Positions 7,391 to 17,587 of a stretch of 64,000 nt of DNA are shown in pieces. Source of the stretch: Nitratireductor luteus (GTDB lineage: Bacteria; Pseudomonadota; Alphaproteobacteria; Rhizobiales; Rhizobiaceae); contig NZ_JAOANW010000001.1 of NCBI RefSeq assembly GCF_026162365.1, positions 372,001 through 436,000 on the forward strand, in the 5' to 3' direction. The notes beneath the pieces are model-generated. The model did not search any database and had not been told where the DNA came from. It was given only the letters and a program-made list of their open reading frames with translations. Made by a program: the position numbers and the translations under genes. Each line of letters starts with the position of its first letter. Position 1 is the first letter of the stretch.

Positions 7391-10300
7391 TTAAACTGCC
7401 TCGCGCATCTGCTCGGCCGTCTGCAAATCCACAGAGACGAGCTGGCTCACCCCCTGCTCCGCCATGGTGACGCCGAACAGGCGGTTCATGCGGGCCATGG
7501 TGATCGGGTTGTGCGTGATGATGACGAAGCGGGTTTCCGTGGAGCTGGCCATCTCGTCCATCAGGTTGCAGAAGCGCTCGACATTGTGATCGTCGAGCGG
7601 CGCGTCCACCTCGTCGAGCACGCATATGGGCGCGGGATTGGTCAGGAAGACGGCGAAGATCAGCGCCATGGCCGTCAGCGCCTGCTCGCCGCCCGAAAGC
7701 AGCGTCATGGTCTGCGGGCGCTTGCCCGGCGGGCGGGCGAGGATTTCCAGCCCCGCCTCCAGCGGATCGTCGGATTCGATCAGTTGCAGCTCGGCGGTGC
7801 CGCCGCCGAAAAGATGGGTGAACAGCCGCTTGAACTGCTCGTTGACGACGTCGAAGGCGGCCAGCAGCCTTTCGCGCCCTTCGCGGTTGAGGCTCTGGAT
7901 GGCCGAGCGCAGCTTGCGGATGGCCTCGATCACGTCCTCGCGCTCGGAGACGATGTGCTCCAGCCGCTCGCTCAATTCGCGCTGCTCTTCCTCGGCGCGC
8001 AGATTGACCGCGCCCAGCCGCTCGCGCTCGATCTTCAGCCGCTCCAGCCGGCGCTCCAGCTCGGCCATGTCCGGCATGGGACCGGCCGGGTCGAGTTCGG
8101 CCTGCTGGATCACCAGATGCGGCGCCACGCCCAGCGCCTCCTGGATGCGCGCTTCGGCTTCCTTGCGCCGCTCCTCGGCGGCGGCTTCCCGCTCCTCGGC
8201 CCGCGCCCTGCCCTCGCGCGCGCTGGAAAGGTTCTGGATCGCGGCGGCGGCGTGCTTGTCCAGCTCTGCCTGCCGGGTCTCGGCCTCCTGCAGGCGGTCC
8301 GCCGCCTGTCTGCGAAGCGCTTCGGCCTCGGAGATCTGCGACAGGAGCTGGCGACCCTGCGCCTCGATTTCGTCGGGCGCATCGGCCAGTTTCGCCAGTT
8401 CGCCGGCGGCCTCGGTGCGCCGCTCGCCGAGCGCGGCGATCTGCTTGTCTGCGTTTTCGGCGCGGGCCGTCCAGCTCTGGCGCTCGCGGGCGATCGCTTC
8501 CAGCCGCTGCCGGCGCGCTTCGGCCTCCCGTTTCAGGCCCTCATGGGCCGCGCGCGCCTCGGCCGCCTTGCCGCGCGCTTCGGTTACCTGCGAAGATGCG
8601 CCGTCTAGCTGCGCCTGAAGCTCGGAAAGGTCCGGCGCGGAAGCCAGCGCCGCCTCGGCTTCGCCGACAGCGCCCACCGCTTCACCATGGTCCTCGGCCA
8701 GCCTGTTGCGCGATTCCGTCAGAGCGCTGCGCCGGCTGGCCAGTTCGCCGGAAGCCTTCTCCGCCTGCGCCAGCGCCTCGCGGGCCGCGCCCACCGCGCG
8801 CTGGGCCGAGCGGAGCTGCTCGCGAACCGCCTGCTCGTTCGCCACGGCCTGCCGGAGGGCCTGTTCCTTTTCGGCAAGCGCCTTCTCGGCGCTGGCGACG
8901 GCCTCAGCCGCCTGCCCTGCCTCCTTTTGCAATTCGGCGAGACGGTTCTTCTGCGCCAGCCGCTGGGCCGCGGCTGTCGGGGCATCGGCGCTCGCGCGAT
9001 AGCCGTCCCAGCGCCACAGCGCGCCATCCGTGCTGACCAGGCGTTGGCCGGGCCGCAGCAAGGCTTGCAGCCGCGTGCCCTCTTCCGCCTCGACAATGCC
9101 GATCTGGGCCAGCCGGCGCGCAAGCTGGGCCGGGGCCTGCACCAATTCCGACAGCGGGCGGGCGGGCGCCGGCAATGCCGGATCGTCCTCCATGGCCTCG
9201 GCACCACCCCAATGCGCGGGCGCGGCGGGGTCGAGCGGCACGTCGAGGTCCTCGCCAAGGGCCGCGCCCAGCGCCGTCTCAAAGCCGCGCGCCACCTGCA
9301 CCTTTTCCAGAACGGCGGGGAATCTGGCGTCGTCGCCGGCATTCAGGACGCGTTCCAGCGTACGCGCTTCCGTTTCGATGCCTTGCAGCCTTGTTCTGGC
9401 TTCGGAAAGCGGCTGGCGCGCCTCGTTTTCGGCCGCGCGCGCGGCGAACACCGCCTGTTCGGCCTCGATCGCATCCCGTTCCGCCTGTTCCTGGCCGGCC
9501 AGCGTCGCTTCCAGCTCGCGCTGCTTGTCGGCAGGGTCGGGAAGCGCGCCGATGCGCGCGGCGATCTCCTGCAGCTGGCGGTCGGCATCGGCAAGCTGGC
9601 GCGCCAGCCGGTCGCGCCGTTCCGCCGTGTCGCGGATGGCCCGCTCGGCCTGGCTGCGCACGGCGCTGGCTTCAGCCTTTCTCGCCGTCAGCTGCGAAAG
9701 CGCGTCCTCCTTGTCGGCAAGGTCCTCGCTGATTTCGGCCAGTGTCTTGCGGGCCTCTTCCTCGCGGCCGCCGGCGCCGGCTTCCGCCTCGCGCAGACCC
9801 GCTTCCTCCTCGGCCAGCCGCTTCAATATGTCGGCATTGTCCCGCACCATCTGCTCTTCGCGGGCCATGTCGGCATTCATCTGCTCGACGCGCTTTTCCA
9901 GTTCGGCGGCGCGATTGCGAATGCGGGTGGCCTCTTGCTCCATCTGCGTGCGCGCAATGGTCAGCCGTTGCAGGGCGGCGGCGGCGGAGGCCTCGGCCTC
10001 GCGCAGTTCCGGCAGGCGCTTGGCGGCGATCGCCTGCTGCTTGGCGGCTTCCATCTGGGTGCTGGCCCGTTCGGCGACCTGGCTGGTGGCGGCGGAAAGC
10101 GCCGATTTGGCCTCGGCCTCCTGCTCCTTCGCCTGGCTCCAGCGCAGATGCAGCAGCGCCGCCTCGGCCTTGCGGATTTCGGCAGAAAGATTCTTGAAGC
10201 GCGAAGCCTGGCGCGCCTGGCGCTTCAGGCTTTCGATCTGGCTTTCGAGCTCGCCCACCACATCGTCGAGCCGTTCCAGGTTCTGCTCGGCCGCGCGCAG

Positions 10301-10849
10301 CCGCAGTTCGGCCTCGTGCCGGCGCGAATGCAGGCCGGAAATGCCCGCCGCTTCCTCCAGAAGCGCCCGGCGGGCCTGGGGCTTGGCCTGGATCAATTCG
10401 CCGATGCGGCCCTGCCCCACCATCGACGGCGAGCGGGCGCCGGTCGACTGATCGGCAAAGAGCAGTTGCACGTCGCGCGCACGCGCCTCCTTGCCGTTGA
10501 TGCGGTAGACCGAGCCCGCCTCGCGCTCGATGCGGCGCGAGACCTGCAGTTCGTCGGCGTCGTTGAAGCTGGCGGGGGCCGTGCGGTCCGAATTGTCGAG
10601 GAAAAGCGTGACCTCGGCCGTGTTGCGGGCGGGCCGCGTGCCGGAGCCGGAGAAGATCACGTCGTCCATGCCGGAGGCGCGCATGTTCTTGTATGAGCTT
10701 TCGCCCATCACCCAGCGCAGCGCCTCGACGAGGTTCGACTTGCCGCAGCCGTTCGGCCCGACAACGCCGGTCAGCCCGCGCTCGATGACGAACTCTCCGG
10801 GCTCCACGAAGGATTTGAAGCCGAGCAGACGGAGCTTGCTGAATTTCAT
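7391..10849 (-). CDS. smc: Chromosome segregation ATPase SMC
   Basis: A 1152-residue structural-maintenance-of-chromosomes protein, the core of condensin-like complexes that compact and segregate the chromosome. Walker A (GPNGCGKSN) is at residues 31-39. Two long Ala/Glu/Arg-rich coiled coils flank a hinge around residues 500-640, and the C-terminal head has the LLSGGEQ signature followed by Walker B (ICVLDEVDAPLDD). The start is taken at the ATG at 10849 (MKFSKLRLLGFKSF, the usual SMC N-terminus); a reading from 10867 adds six residues. Its ribosome binding site lies in a hairpin loop (separate entry). The order mutY/dciA/dsbA/smc is conserved in rhizobia as far as I recall. Confidence 0.97.
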   Translation of the reverse strand: MKFSKLRLLGFKSFVEPGEFVIERGLTGVVGPNGCGKSNLVEALRWVMGESSYKNMRASGMDDVIFSGSGTRPARNTAEVTLFLDNSDRTAPASFNDADELQVSRRIEREAGSVYRINGKEARARDVQLLFADQSTGARSPSMVGQGRIGELIQAKPQARRALLEEAAGISGLHSRRHEAELRLRAAEQNLERLDDVVGELESQIESLKRQARQASRFKNLSAEIRKAEAALLHLRWSQAKEQEAEAKSALSAATSQVAERASTQMEAAKQQAIAAKRLPELREAEASAAAALQRLTIARTQMEQEATRIRNRAAELEKRVEQMNADMAREEQMVRDNADILKRLAEEEAGLREAEAGAGGREEEARKTLAEISEDLADKEDALSQLTARKAEASAVRSQAERAIRDTAERRDRLARQLADADRQLQEIAARIGALPDPADKQRELEATLAGQEQAERDAIEAEQAVFAARAAENEARQPLSEARTRLQGIETEARTLERVLNAGDDARFPAVLEKVQVARGFETALGAALGEDLDVPLDPAAPAHWGGAEAMEDDPALPAPARPLSELVQAPAQLARRLAQIGIVEAEEGTRLQALLRPGQRLVSTDGALWRWDGYRASADAPTAAAQRLAQKNRLAELQKEAGQAAEAVASAEKALAEKEQALRQAVANEQAVREQLRSAQRAVGAAREALAQAEKASGELASRRSALTESRNRLAEDHGEAVGAVGEAEAALASAPDLSELQAQLDGASSQVTEARGKAAEARAAHEGLKREAEARRQRLEAIARERQSWTARAENADKQIAALGERRTEAAGELAKLADAPDEIEAQGRQLLSQISEAEALRRQAADRLQEAETRQAELDKHAAAAIQNLSSAREGRARAEEREAAAEERRKEAEARIQEALGVAPHLVIQQAELDPAGPMPDMAELERRLERLKIERERLGAVNLRAEEEQRELSERLEHIVSEREDVIEAIRKLRSAIQSLNREGRERLLAAFDVVNEQFKRLFTHLFGGGTAELQLIESDDPLEAGLEILARPPGKRPQTMTLLSGGEQALTAMALIFAVFLTNPAPICVLDEVDAPLDDHNVERFCNLMDEMASSTETRFVIITHNPITMARMNRLFGVTMAEQGVSQLVSVDLQTAEQMREAV

Positions 10850-10850
10850 A

Positions 10851-10872
10851 CGCGCATGCTCCCGCATGCGCG
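10851..10872 (-). promoter_or_regulatory. Hairpin presenting the smc ribosome binding site
   Basis: A perfect 9-bp inverted repeat (CGCGCATGC / GCATGCGCG) encloses a 4-base loop. On the smc transcript the loop reads GGGA, the core of the only Shine-Dalgarno candidate, and the stem ends one base before the smc ATG. This arrangement could tune smc translation. It also contains the alternative ATG at 10867. Confidence 0.45.
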
Positions 10873-10900
10873 CTTGGTGTTGCCGGCGCTGTCCGTCCCT

Positions 10901-11572
10901 TTAGAGAAGGGGATCGATGATCGCCGACATCTCCTCAATCGACATTGCTCCCGAATACTTCTTCCCATCTATGAAGAAGGTGGGCGTCGCGTCCACGCCG
11001 AATTCCTCGGCCGCGCGGTTTCGCACGCTTCTCACATCGTCGAGAAGCTCCTGATTAGTCAAGCATGCCGTGAAGGACTCTTGTGTAAAACCGCCCAATT
11101 TGGCGATTTGCAGCAATGCTCCGCTGGCGTCCTGCGCCCGCGCCCAGTTGTCCTGCTGCTTGAACAGCACATCGATCATTGCGAAATATTTGCCGTCCGA
11201 ACAGCGCGCCAACATAAAGGCGGCCTCGGCGCGCGGATCGAAGGGGAACTCTCGCATGATGAAGCGCACCTTGCCCGTGTCGATGTATTTTTCCTTGAGC
11301 GCGGGATAGGTATTCTTGTGGAAATTGGCGCAATGGCCGCAGGTCATCGACGCGTATTCGACGACGGTCACCGGTGCATCCTCGGCACCCTCGACCTTGT
11401 CTTCCAGCACGCCGGGCTCCAGCAGCTTCGCCATATCCACATCCCCGCTGGAGGCGGGAGGCGAGACGCTTTGCTGCGCATTGGCGCTATCGCTCCACCC
11501 CACCAGCAGCGAGGCCGCCGGTAGTGCTGCGATGGTTGAAAGAACGCGCCTGCGCGAAATCGTTCCGGTCAT
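10901..11572 (-). CDS. DsbA-family thiol-disulfide oxidoreductase
   Basis: A 223-residue secreted thioredoxin-fold protein. The N-terminus has a twin-arginine-like SRRRVL followed by a hydrophobic stretch and a cleavage-like ANAQ, so export to the periplasm is likely. The active site is Cys78-Gly-His-Cys81 within YASMTCGHCANFH, and the cis-proline loop is DATPTFFIDG. The DsbA helical insertion lies between. It probably oxidises or isomerises cysteines in exported proteins. The ATG at 11572 has AAGGGTG upstream; a GTG at 11581 is in frame. Despite its position before smc, no functional link is evident. Confidence 0.92.
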   Translation of the reverse strand: MTGTISRRRVLSTIAALPAASLLVGWSDSANAQQSVSPPASSGDVDMAKLLEPGVLEDKVEGAEDAPVTVVEYASMTCGHCANFHKNTYPALKEKYIDTGKVRFIMREFPFDPRAEAAFMLARCSDGKYFAMIDVLFKQQDNWARAQDASGALLQIAKLGGFTQESFTACLTNQELLDDVRSVRNRAAEEFGVDATPTFFIDGKKYSGAMSIEEMSAIIDPLL

Positions 11573-11733
11573 GCGAATCACCCTTGTTTCTCTGAAAATC
11601 CTACCCGCCTCTTAGTGGATAGCGATAGTTCGCGTGAAATAAGGCAAAGCGGGGTTCAAGCCAAATGCATATCATCACGGCGCGCTCACGAATTCGCGAG
11701 CGGTTGCCGCGGCGCTCTGCACTGAGCCGGCGA

Positions 11734-12240
11734 TCAGGCGTGTCCCGTCACTGTCAGCTCCGGCCTGCTGTTCAGCGTCTGGAAGACGACGCAGTAGCGT
11801 TCGGTGAGTTTCAAAAGCGCGTCGATACGCTCCTGCGGCTCGTCCGTATCGAGATTGCAGGTCAGCCTGATGGCGCAGAAGCCGACCGGCGCGTCCTTGG
11901 CCAATCCGAGCGTGCCCCGGAAATCGAGGTCGCCTTCCGCCTCGATGGTGGCCGCGCCGAGCCTGAACTCGAGCGCCGTCGCAACCGCTTTCATGGTAAC
12001 CCCGGCGCAGGCGACGAGCGCTTCCAGAAGCATGTCGCCCGAGCAGAGCTCCATGCCGGAGCCGCCGGTCGCCGGGTGCAGGCCGGCCACGGCAAGCATC
12101 CGGCCGGTCTCCACCCTGCAGGCGATCTCGCTATCGTCGAGCGCCCCCCTGGCACGCAGCGTGATCAGGGCTTTTTCCGGCGCCTCGCGATAGACCTGCT
12201 TGAGCGGGGCCTGCACCTCCTTCAGTCCCACGGCATCCAT
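11734..12240 (-). CDS. OsmC family protein
   Basis: A 168-residue OsmC/Ohr-fold protein. Two conserved cysteines expected for peroxidatic OsmC-type enzymes are present, one in EALVACAGVTMKAVA and one near the C-terminus in TERYCVVFQTL, with the family pattern GDMLLEALV before the first. Such proteins detoxify organic hydroperoxides, though many are uncharacterised. The start at 12240 has an excellent GGAGGAGAG site; the longer frame from 12321 lacks one. It lies between dciA and the DsbA-like gene, where other rhizobia usually have no gene, to my recollection. Confidence 0.88.
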   Translation of the reverse strand: MDAVGLKEVQAPLKQVYREAPEKALITLRARGALDDSEIACRVETGRMLAVAGLHPATGGSGMELCSGDMLLEALVACAGVTMKAVATALEFRLGAATIEAEGDLDFRGTLGLAKDAPVGFCAIRLTCNLDTDEPQERIDALLKLTERYCVVFQTLNSRPELTVTGHA

Positions 12241-12265
12241 CGGCTCTCTCCTCCTCCCCCAAAAT

Positions 12266-12757
12266 CTAGCGGCCAAGCACGCTGGCGCCCAGCCGCTCCA
12301 GGCTTTCGCGCAGACCGTCATCCTCGATCTTGCTCGTGATGCGGCCGATCTTTTCCTTCTGGTCGGCCGATAGCGGCTTCGGCGGCGGCGGCTTGCGGCG
12401 CGTTGCCGTTTCCACCTGCTTCTGCACGATGCGGACGCGACCTATCGCATTGAAGCCGAGGAAGGCGTTGGCCCGGTCGATGATCTCCATCGTCTCGTGC
12501 TGCACATGCAGGGCGGCAGCGCCGTCGCAGGCGATGATCAGCGTCGCGGGTTGAAAGGGATCGTCCTCCTGCAGCCGGCGCGGCCAGGCGATCTTCTCCG
12601 GCCGCGTCCGTACAGCCAGGCGGTCGCCGACGATTTCGGGCCAGCTTTGAACCAGGTCGATGGAAAGCCCTGCGCGCCGGCGCAGCACCGGGTCGAGCAA
12701 TGCGCTCGTCAGGTCGCTCACCGGTACGGGATTGCCGCCACGCCATTTGCCTGTCAT
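12266..12757 (-). CDS. dciA: DUF721/DciA family protein
   Basis: A 163-residue protein of the DUF721 family. The N-terminal ~100 residues form the KH-like DciA domain, recognisable from DLTSALLDPVLRRRAG, WPEIVGDRLAVRTRPEKI and ATLIIACDGAAALHVQHE. The C-terminus is Pro/Lys-rich and then helical. DciA is the ancestral loader or operator of the replicative helicase DnaB in bacteria lacking DnaC, so this is likely the replication initiation helper here. It is divergent from mutY over a 68-bp shared promoter region. An in-frame ATG at 12775 would add six residues. Confidence 0.88.
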   Translation of the reverse strand: MTGKWRGGNPVPVSDLTSALLDPVLRRRAGLSIDLVQSWPEIVGDRLAVRTRPEKIAWPRRLQEDDPFQPATLIIACDGAAALHVQHETMEIIDRANAFLGFNAIGRVRIVQKQVETATRRKPPPPKPLSADQKEKIGRITSKIEDDGLRESLERLGASVLGR

Positions 12758-12825
12758 GCCGATACCGTCAACCAATGTGCCATAGTGATTTCCTTCGACC
12801 GGATATTAGACTAATCGACCATTCC

Positions 12826-13950
12826 ATGACACAGCAAATCGACAGGCAGGCAGCCCATGGAACCGGCGGTGGGACCGGCGACGCACCGCTCGCCGACAGG
12901 CTTCTTGCCTGGTACGACCGCAGCCACCGCCACCTGCCATGGCGCGTGAGCCCCGGCGACCGCCGCGCCGGCATCGCGCCCGATCCCTACCGCGTGTGGC
13001 TGTCGGAGATCATGCTGCAGCAGACCACCGTCGCCAGCGTCAGGTCCTATTACGAAACGTTCCTCCGACGCTGGCCGGACATAGGCTCGCTGGCCGAGGC
13101 GCATGTCGACGACGTCATGAAAGCCTGGGCCGGGCTCGGCTACTATTCCCGCGCGCGCAACCTCAAGAAATGCGCCGAGGCTGTCGCCGAACGCCATGCC
13201 GGAATCTTCCCCGACACGGTCGCCCGCCTCAAGGAACTTCCCGGCATCGGCGACTACACCGCCGCCGCGATTGCCGCCATCGCCCATGACCGCCCGGTGG
13301 CGGTGGTGGACGGCAATGTGGAGCGCGTCGTCACGCGCCTTGCCGCCATCTCAACGCCGCTGCCGGCGGCCAAGCCGACCATAAGGGCCTTTGTCGAGGA
13401 GGTCCTGTCGCGCGACCGTCCCGGCGATTTCGCCCAGGCCACGATGGACCTCGGCGCGACCATCTGCACACCGCGACGTCCCGCCTGCATCCTCTGTCCG
13501 CTGGCTTCCGACTGCGAGGCCCGGGCCGCCGGCACGCAGGAAGCCTTCCCCGTCAAGCCTGACAAGGCGGACAAGCCGCAAAGGCTGGGCGCGGCATTCG
13601 TCGCCGTGCGCACGGACGGCGCCGTGCTGCTCCGGCAGCGCCGGACCGAGGGGCTGCTGGGCGGCATGAGCGAGGTTCCCGGAAGCGCGTGGAGCGCGCG
13701 GACAGACGGCTCAACCGGGCGGGAATCGGCCCCGTTTGCGGCCGACTGGACGAAATGCGGCGCGATTACCCACACCTTTACCCATTTCCGGCTCACATTG
13801 AGCGTCTATCGCGCCGAAACATCGCGGAAGGAAGCCCCACCCGGCCATTGGTGGTCCATTCCTTCGGAGCTTACCGGCGAGGCGCTTCCAACTGTCATGA
13901 AAAAGGCAATAGAAGCGGCTATGCACGGTGCCACAAAGAAACAGCAGTAA
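12826..13950 (+). CDS. mutY: A/G-specific adenine glycosylase MutY
   Basis: A 374-residue base-excision enzyme that removes adenine mispaired with 8-oxoguanine. It has the catalytic Glu region LSEIMLQQT, the helix-hairpin-helix LPGIGDYTAAAI, the catalytic Asp in VVDGNVERV, and a [4Fe-4S] ligand set CX6CX2CX5C between CTPRRPAC and CPLASDC. The C-terminal Nudix-like 8-oxoG recognition domain ends with THTFTHFRLTL. The start ATG at 12826 gives the normal length; longer readings in the same frame extend through the divergent promoter. Confidence 0.97.
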   Translation: MTQQIDRQAAHGTGGGTGDAPLADRLLAWYDRSHRHLPWRVSPGDRRAGIAPDPYRVWLSEIMLQQTTVASVRSYYETFLRRWPDIGSLAEAHVDDVMKAWAGLGYYSRARNLKKCAEAVAERHAGIFPDTVARLKELPGIGDYTAAAIAAIAHDRPVAVVDGNVERVVTRLAAISTPLPAAKPTIRAFVEEVLSRDRPGDFAQATMDLGATICTPRRPACILCPLASDCEARAAGTQEAFPVKPDKADKPQRLGAAFVAVRTDGAVLLRQRRTEGLLGGMSEVPGSAWSARTDGSTGRESAPFAADWTKCGAITHTFTHFRLTLSVYRAETSRKEAPPGHWWSIPSELTGEALPTVMKKAIEAAMHGATKKQQ

Positions 13951-13964
13951 GGGCAAACAGATCC

Positions 13965-14576
13965 ATGAGCAGCGTTCGCCACATCGTCTTCGACATCGGC
14001 AGGGTCCTGATCCACTACGATCCCGAAGTCCCCTTTGCCCGGCTTATCCCGGACGAAGACGAGCGGCGCTGGTTCTTCGACAATGTGTGCACCCATGAGT
14101 GGAACCTGGAACAGGATCGCGGTCGTTCATGGGAAGAAGCCGAGGCACTGCTCATTGCCGAACACCCGGACCGCGCCGACCTCATCCGCGCGTTCAGGCT
14201 GAACTGGCACGAGATGGTGGTGCCTCACTACGCGGATTCGGTCGCCATTCTCGACGCCCTGATCGAGGACGGCCATGACGTGACCATGCTGACCAACTTC
14301 GCCGCCGACACTTTCGCGGAGGCGCGCGAGATGTTCGATTTCCTCAACAAGCCGCGCGGTGTCACCGTCTCCGGCGAAATCGGGCTTATCAAGCCCGACC
14401 GCGAAATCTACGACCATCACGCCAAGGCGTTCGGGCTCGATCCTGCCGCCACCTTGTTCATCGACGACAGCCCGAAGAACGTCGAAGGCGCGCGGGCGGC
14501 GGGCTGGCAGGCCGTGCATTTCAAGAACCCTGAGCAGTTGAAGGCGGACCTCAAGGCAGCCGGCATCGATGCCTGA
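13965..14576 (+). CDS. HAD superfamily hydrolase
   Basis: A 203-residue haloacid-dehalogenase-like hydrolase. Motif I is FDIGRVLIHYD, where the second catalytic Asp (normally DxD) is replaced by Gly-Arg, a departure also seen in some YihX/epoxide-hydrolase-like HAD proteins (DxGxV). Motif II is MLTNF, motif III is the Lys in LIKPDREIY, and motif IV is LFIDDSPKNV. The cap is the small helical type. It follows mutY by 14 bp and is probably co-transcribed. The substrate is unknown; members of this subgroup act on sugar phosphates or as generic phosphatases. Confidence 0.88.
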   Translation: MSSVRHIVFDIGRVLIHYDPEVPFARLIPDEDERRWFFDNVCTHEWNLEQDRGRSWEEAEALLIAEHPDRADLIRAFRLNWHEMVVPHYADSVAILDALIEDGHDVTMLTNFAADTFAEAREMFDFLNKPRGVTVSGEIGLIKPDREIYDHHAKAFGLDPAATLFIDDSPKNVEGARAAGWQAVHFKNPEQLKADLKAAGIDA

Positions 14577-14591
14577 CAGCCCGGTTCAAAA

Positions 14592-14672
14592 GTCGTCATG
14601 GCGTTGAGGATGACGAAGCCAGGCACCCCCATCCCGTCATCCCGGAAGCCCGAAGGGCTATCGGGGTGACGG
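14592..14672. repeat. Two short inverted repeats of the TCGTCATCC family
   Basis: The first hairpin has arms TCGTCAT and ATGACGA (14592-14617). The second runs from CGTCATCCC to GGGGTGACG (14635-14671) and contains GGAAGCCCGAAGGGCTATC, the same core found in the larger repeats at 45, 54 and 61 kb. This is a minimal member of that dispersed family sitting between two convergent genes. Confidence 0.6.
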
Positions 14673-14695
14673 AGGCGAAGCGCGGATGGGAAAAG

Positions 14696-14721
14696 ACCCG
14701 CCCGACTTTCAAGACGGGCGC

Positions 14722-14722
<1 letters not shown>
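14696..14722 (-). terminator. Rho-independent terminator of ccrM
   Basis: On the leftward strand a GC-rich stem (CGCCCG / CGGGCG with an interrupted extension) is followed by TCTTTT. It begins at the ccrM stop codon, as expected for that gene. Confidence 0.65.
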
Positions 14723-15864
<1,142 letters not shown>

Positions 15865-16033
15865 TCAAACTGACACTGTTTACTGAAGGTTATGGTTACC
15901 CAGGATGGTAAATATTCCGTCAAGGAGGCTGCCGAATTGTCGGCGCCGGCGGACTGTGCGAAAAGGAGCGGTTAGCCCGCCAAGGCCTGTTTGGCGGGTG
16001 CGTTTGTTTCTGCCCAAAAAACACGGATATGCC

Positions 16034-16726
16034 ATGCCTTCCCCCGAACTCATCATCTTCGACTGCGACGGCGTTCTGGTCGATTCGGAAATCGTCGCCG
16101 CGCGCGTCGAGGCGCAGATGCTGCGCGAGGCAGGCTATGAGATTTCGGCCGAGGAGATCGCGGAGCGCTATTCCGGCCTGACCTTCCGAGACATCCTGCT
16201 TTCCATCGAGCAGGAGGCGCAGATGCTGTTCCAGGCGTCGCTGATCGATCATGCCGAAGCGAAAGTGGACGATCGGCTGCGGAAGGAGGTCAAGGCGATT
16301 CCCGGAGTGGCCGAGGCGGTTGCCGAGTTGCTGAGGCTCAAGATATGCATCTGCTCGAACTCGACCTCGCAGCGCATCGAAGCGATGCTTCAACGCACGA
16401 GGCTCGCCCCACTGTTCGAGGGCGTCATCTTCTCATCGCTGGAAACGCCGACCAGGCTTCCCAAGCCCGCGCCCGACGTGTTCCTGCATGCGGCGGAACG
16501 CATGGGCGCGCGGCCGGGTGCCTGTTTCGTGATCGAGGATTCGGTTCACGGCATCGTCGGCGCGCGGGCCGCCGGCATGCGGGTAATCGGCTTCACCGGC
16601 GCCTCCCACAGCCATCCCCGCCACGCCGACATGCTGATGGATGCCGGCGCGGAAACGACCATCAGCCGCATGTCCGACCTCGGCGGCGTAATCGCTGCCT
16701 TGTCGGAGTTCTCGGCCGATATCTGA
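16034..16726 (+). CDS. HAD family phosphatase (beta-phosphoglucomutase-like)
   Basis: A 230-residue HAD hydrolase with the canonical motif I FDCDGVLVDSE (both aspartates), motif II CSNSTS, the Lys of motif III in PKPAPDVFLHAA, and motif IV VIEDSVHGI. The helical cap between residues 20 and 85 is of the beta-phosphoglucomutase/phosphoglycolate phosphatase type. It may dephosphorylate a sugar phosphate or phosphoglycolate. It is divergent from ccrM across a 178-bp region and convergent with the lipoprotein gene. Confidence 0.9.
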   Translation: MPSPELIIFDCDGVLVDSEIVAARVEAQMLREAGYEISAEEIAERYSGLTFRDILLSIEQEAQMLFQASLIDHAEAKVDDRLRKEVKAIPGVAEAVAELLRLKICICSNSTSQRIEAMLQRTRLAPLFEGVIFSSLETPTRLPKPAPDVFLHAAERMGARPGACFVIEDSVHGIVGARAAGMRVIGFTGASHSHPRHADMLMDAGAETTISRMSDLGGVIAALSEFSADI

Positions 16727-16734
16727 AGGCCGTT

Positions 16735-17310
16735 CTACGGCGTATCGTAAGGCCCCTCGTCGTAACCGACATGGAGCTGGATGGTGCGGTCTATCCCGCC
16801 CGGGATGGCTATATCGGGATCGGTGAACACGAACTGCGTCGCGCCCGAGGTGTCATCGATGGATACCTGATGCTTGAACAGCTGGGAGTAGACGACTTCG
16901 TCGCCCCGCGTGGCGGCAATCCGGATCGGCATCGTGATGGTGCCGGCCCGACCACTGGGCCCGGGCACGACCCTGCCGGCCACGGCGACCGTGACCGCGG
17001 GCGTGCCCTGATATTTGCAGGCACGGGTAACGTCGTTAATGGACGCCTGATAGATGATCTTGCTGTCGTCGCCCTCGCCGCCCCTTTCGTAGGTACGGAA
17101 ATAGGCCGTTCCTTCGCGCAGGGAAACCGGTGGGCAGTATGCCCGCAACTCGCTTTCGCGGATCGCATCCCCCTCCGCTCCGGCGTTCTGGCCGTCCGCG
17201 CCGAAATTGGGTCCACTGCCCGACTGACAGCCGGCGAGAATTGCGGAAGATGCGAGAAAGGCGGCGGCGGCGATGCGCCTTTTTGAAATGCTTTGCACGA
17301 AAAGCCCCAT
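16735..17310 (-). CDS. Putative lipoprotein
   Basis: A 191-residue protein starting with a lipoprotein signal peptide (KRRIAAAAFLASSAILAGC, lipobox LAGC) and a Gly/Ser/Asn-rich linker. The mature domain looks beta-rich (VTVAVAGRVVPGPSGRAGTI, TQFVFTDPDIAIP). This pattern is common in rhizobial lipoproteins of unknown function. The ATG at 17310 has AGGAAAG upstream; the longer frame to 17472 is unsupported. It is divergent from thrC, and the 277-bp gap between them holds no other gene that I can see. Confidence 0.82.
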   Translation of the reverse strand: MGLFVQSISKRRIAAAAFLASSAILAGCQSGSGPNFGADGQNAGAEGDAIRESELRAYCPPVSLREGTAYFRTYERGGEGDDSKIIYQASINDVTRACKYQGTPAVTVAVAGRVVPGPSGRAGTITMPIRIAATRGDEVVYSQLFKHQVSIDDTSGATQFVFTDPDIAIPGGIDRTIQLHVGYDEGPYDTP

Positions 17311-17587
17311 GAACTGCACTTTCCTATGGTGAGGTTGATGCTCTATACCAACCGCGCGACGAAAATTCGACCTGTGGATTTCGGGTTTTTGATTCAGAGC
17401 CTGACCGAGAATTCGGCGGTTGAGGGCTGGCGAGGGATTTTGGATCCTGAGAAGAGGGACGGATGCAGGCAATATCGGGGAATATTGGCAAATCCGGCCC
17501 TCTTATCAGGGGCGCAAAGACCCCGGACCGACCCGTCCGAATTTTCGGTCTGGCTCCCACTCCTGATCGTCCCCACAACCGGAAGAC

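Noticed and set aside
7382-10696. Long rightward frames opposite smc (408 and 669 codons)
   Set aside because: They are mirror frames of the Glu/Ala-rich SMC coiled coil with low-complexity composition and no recognisable fold.
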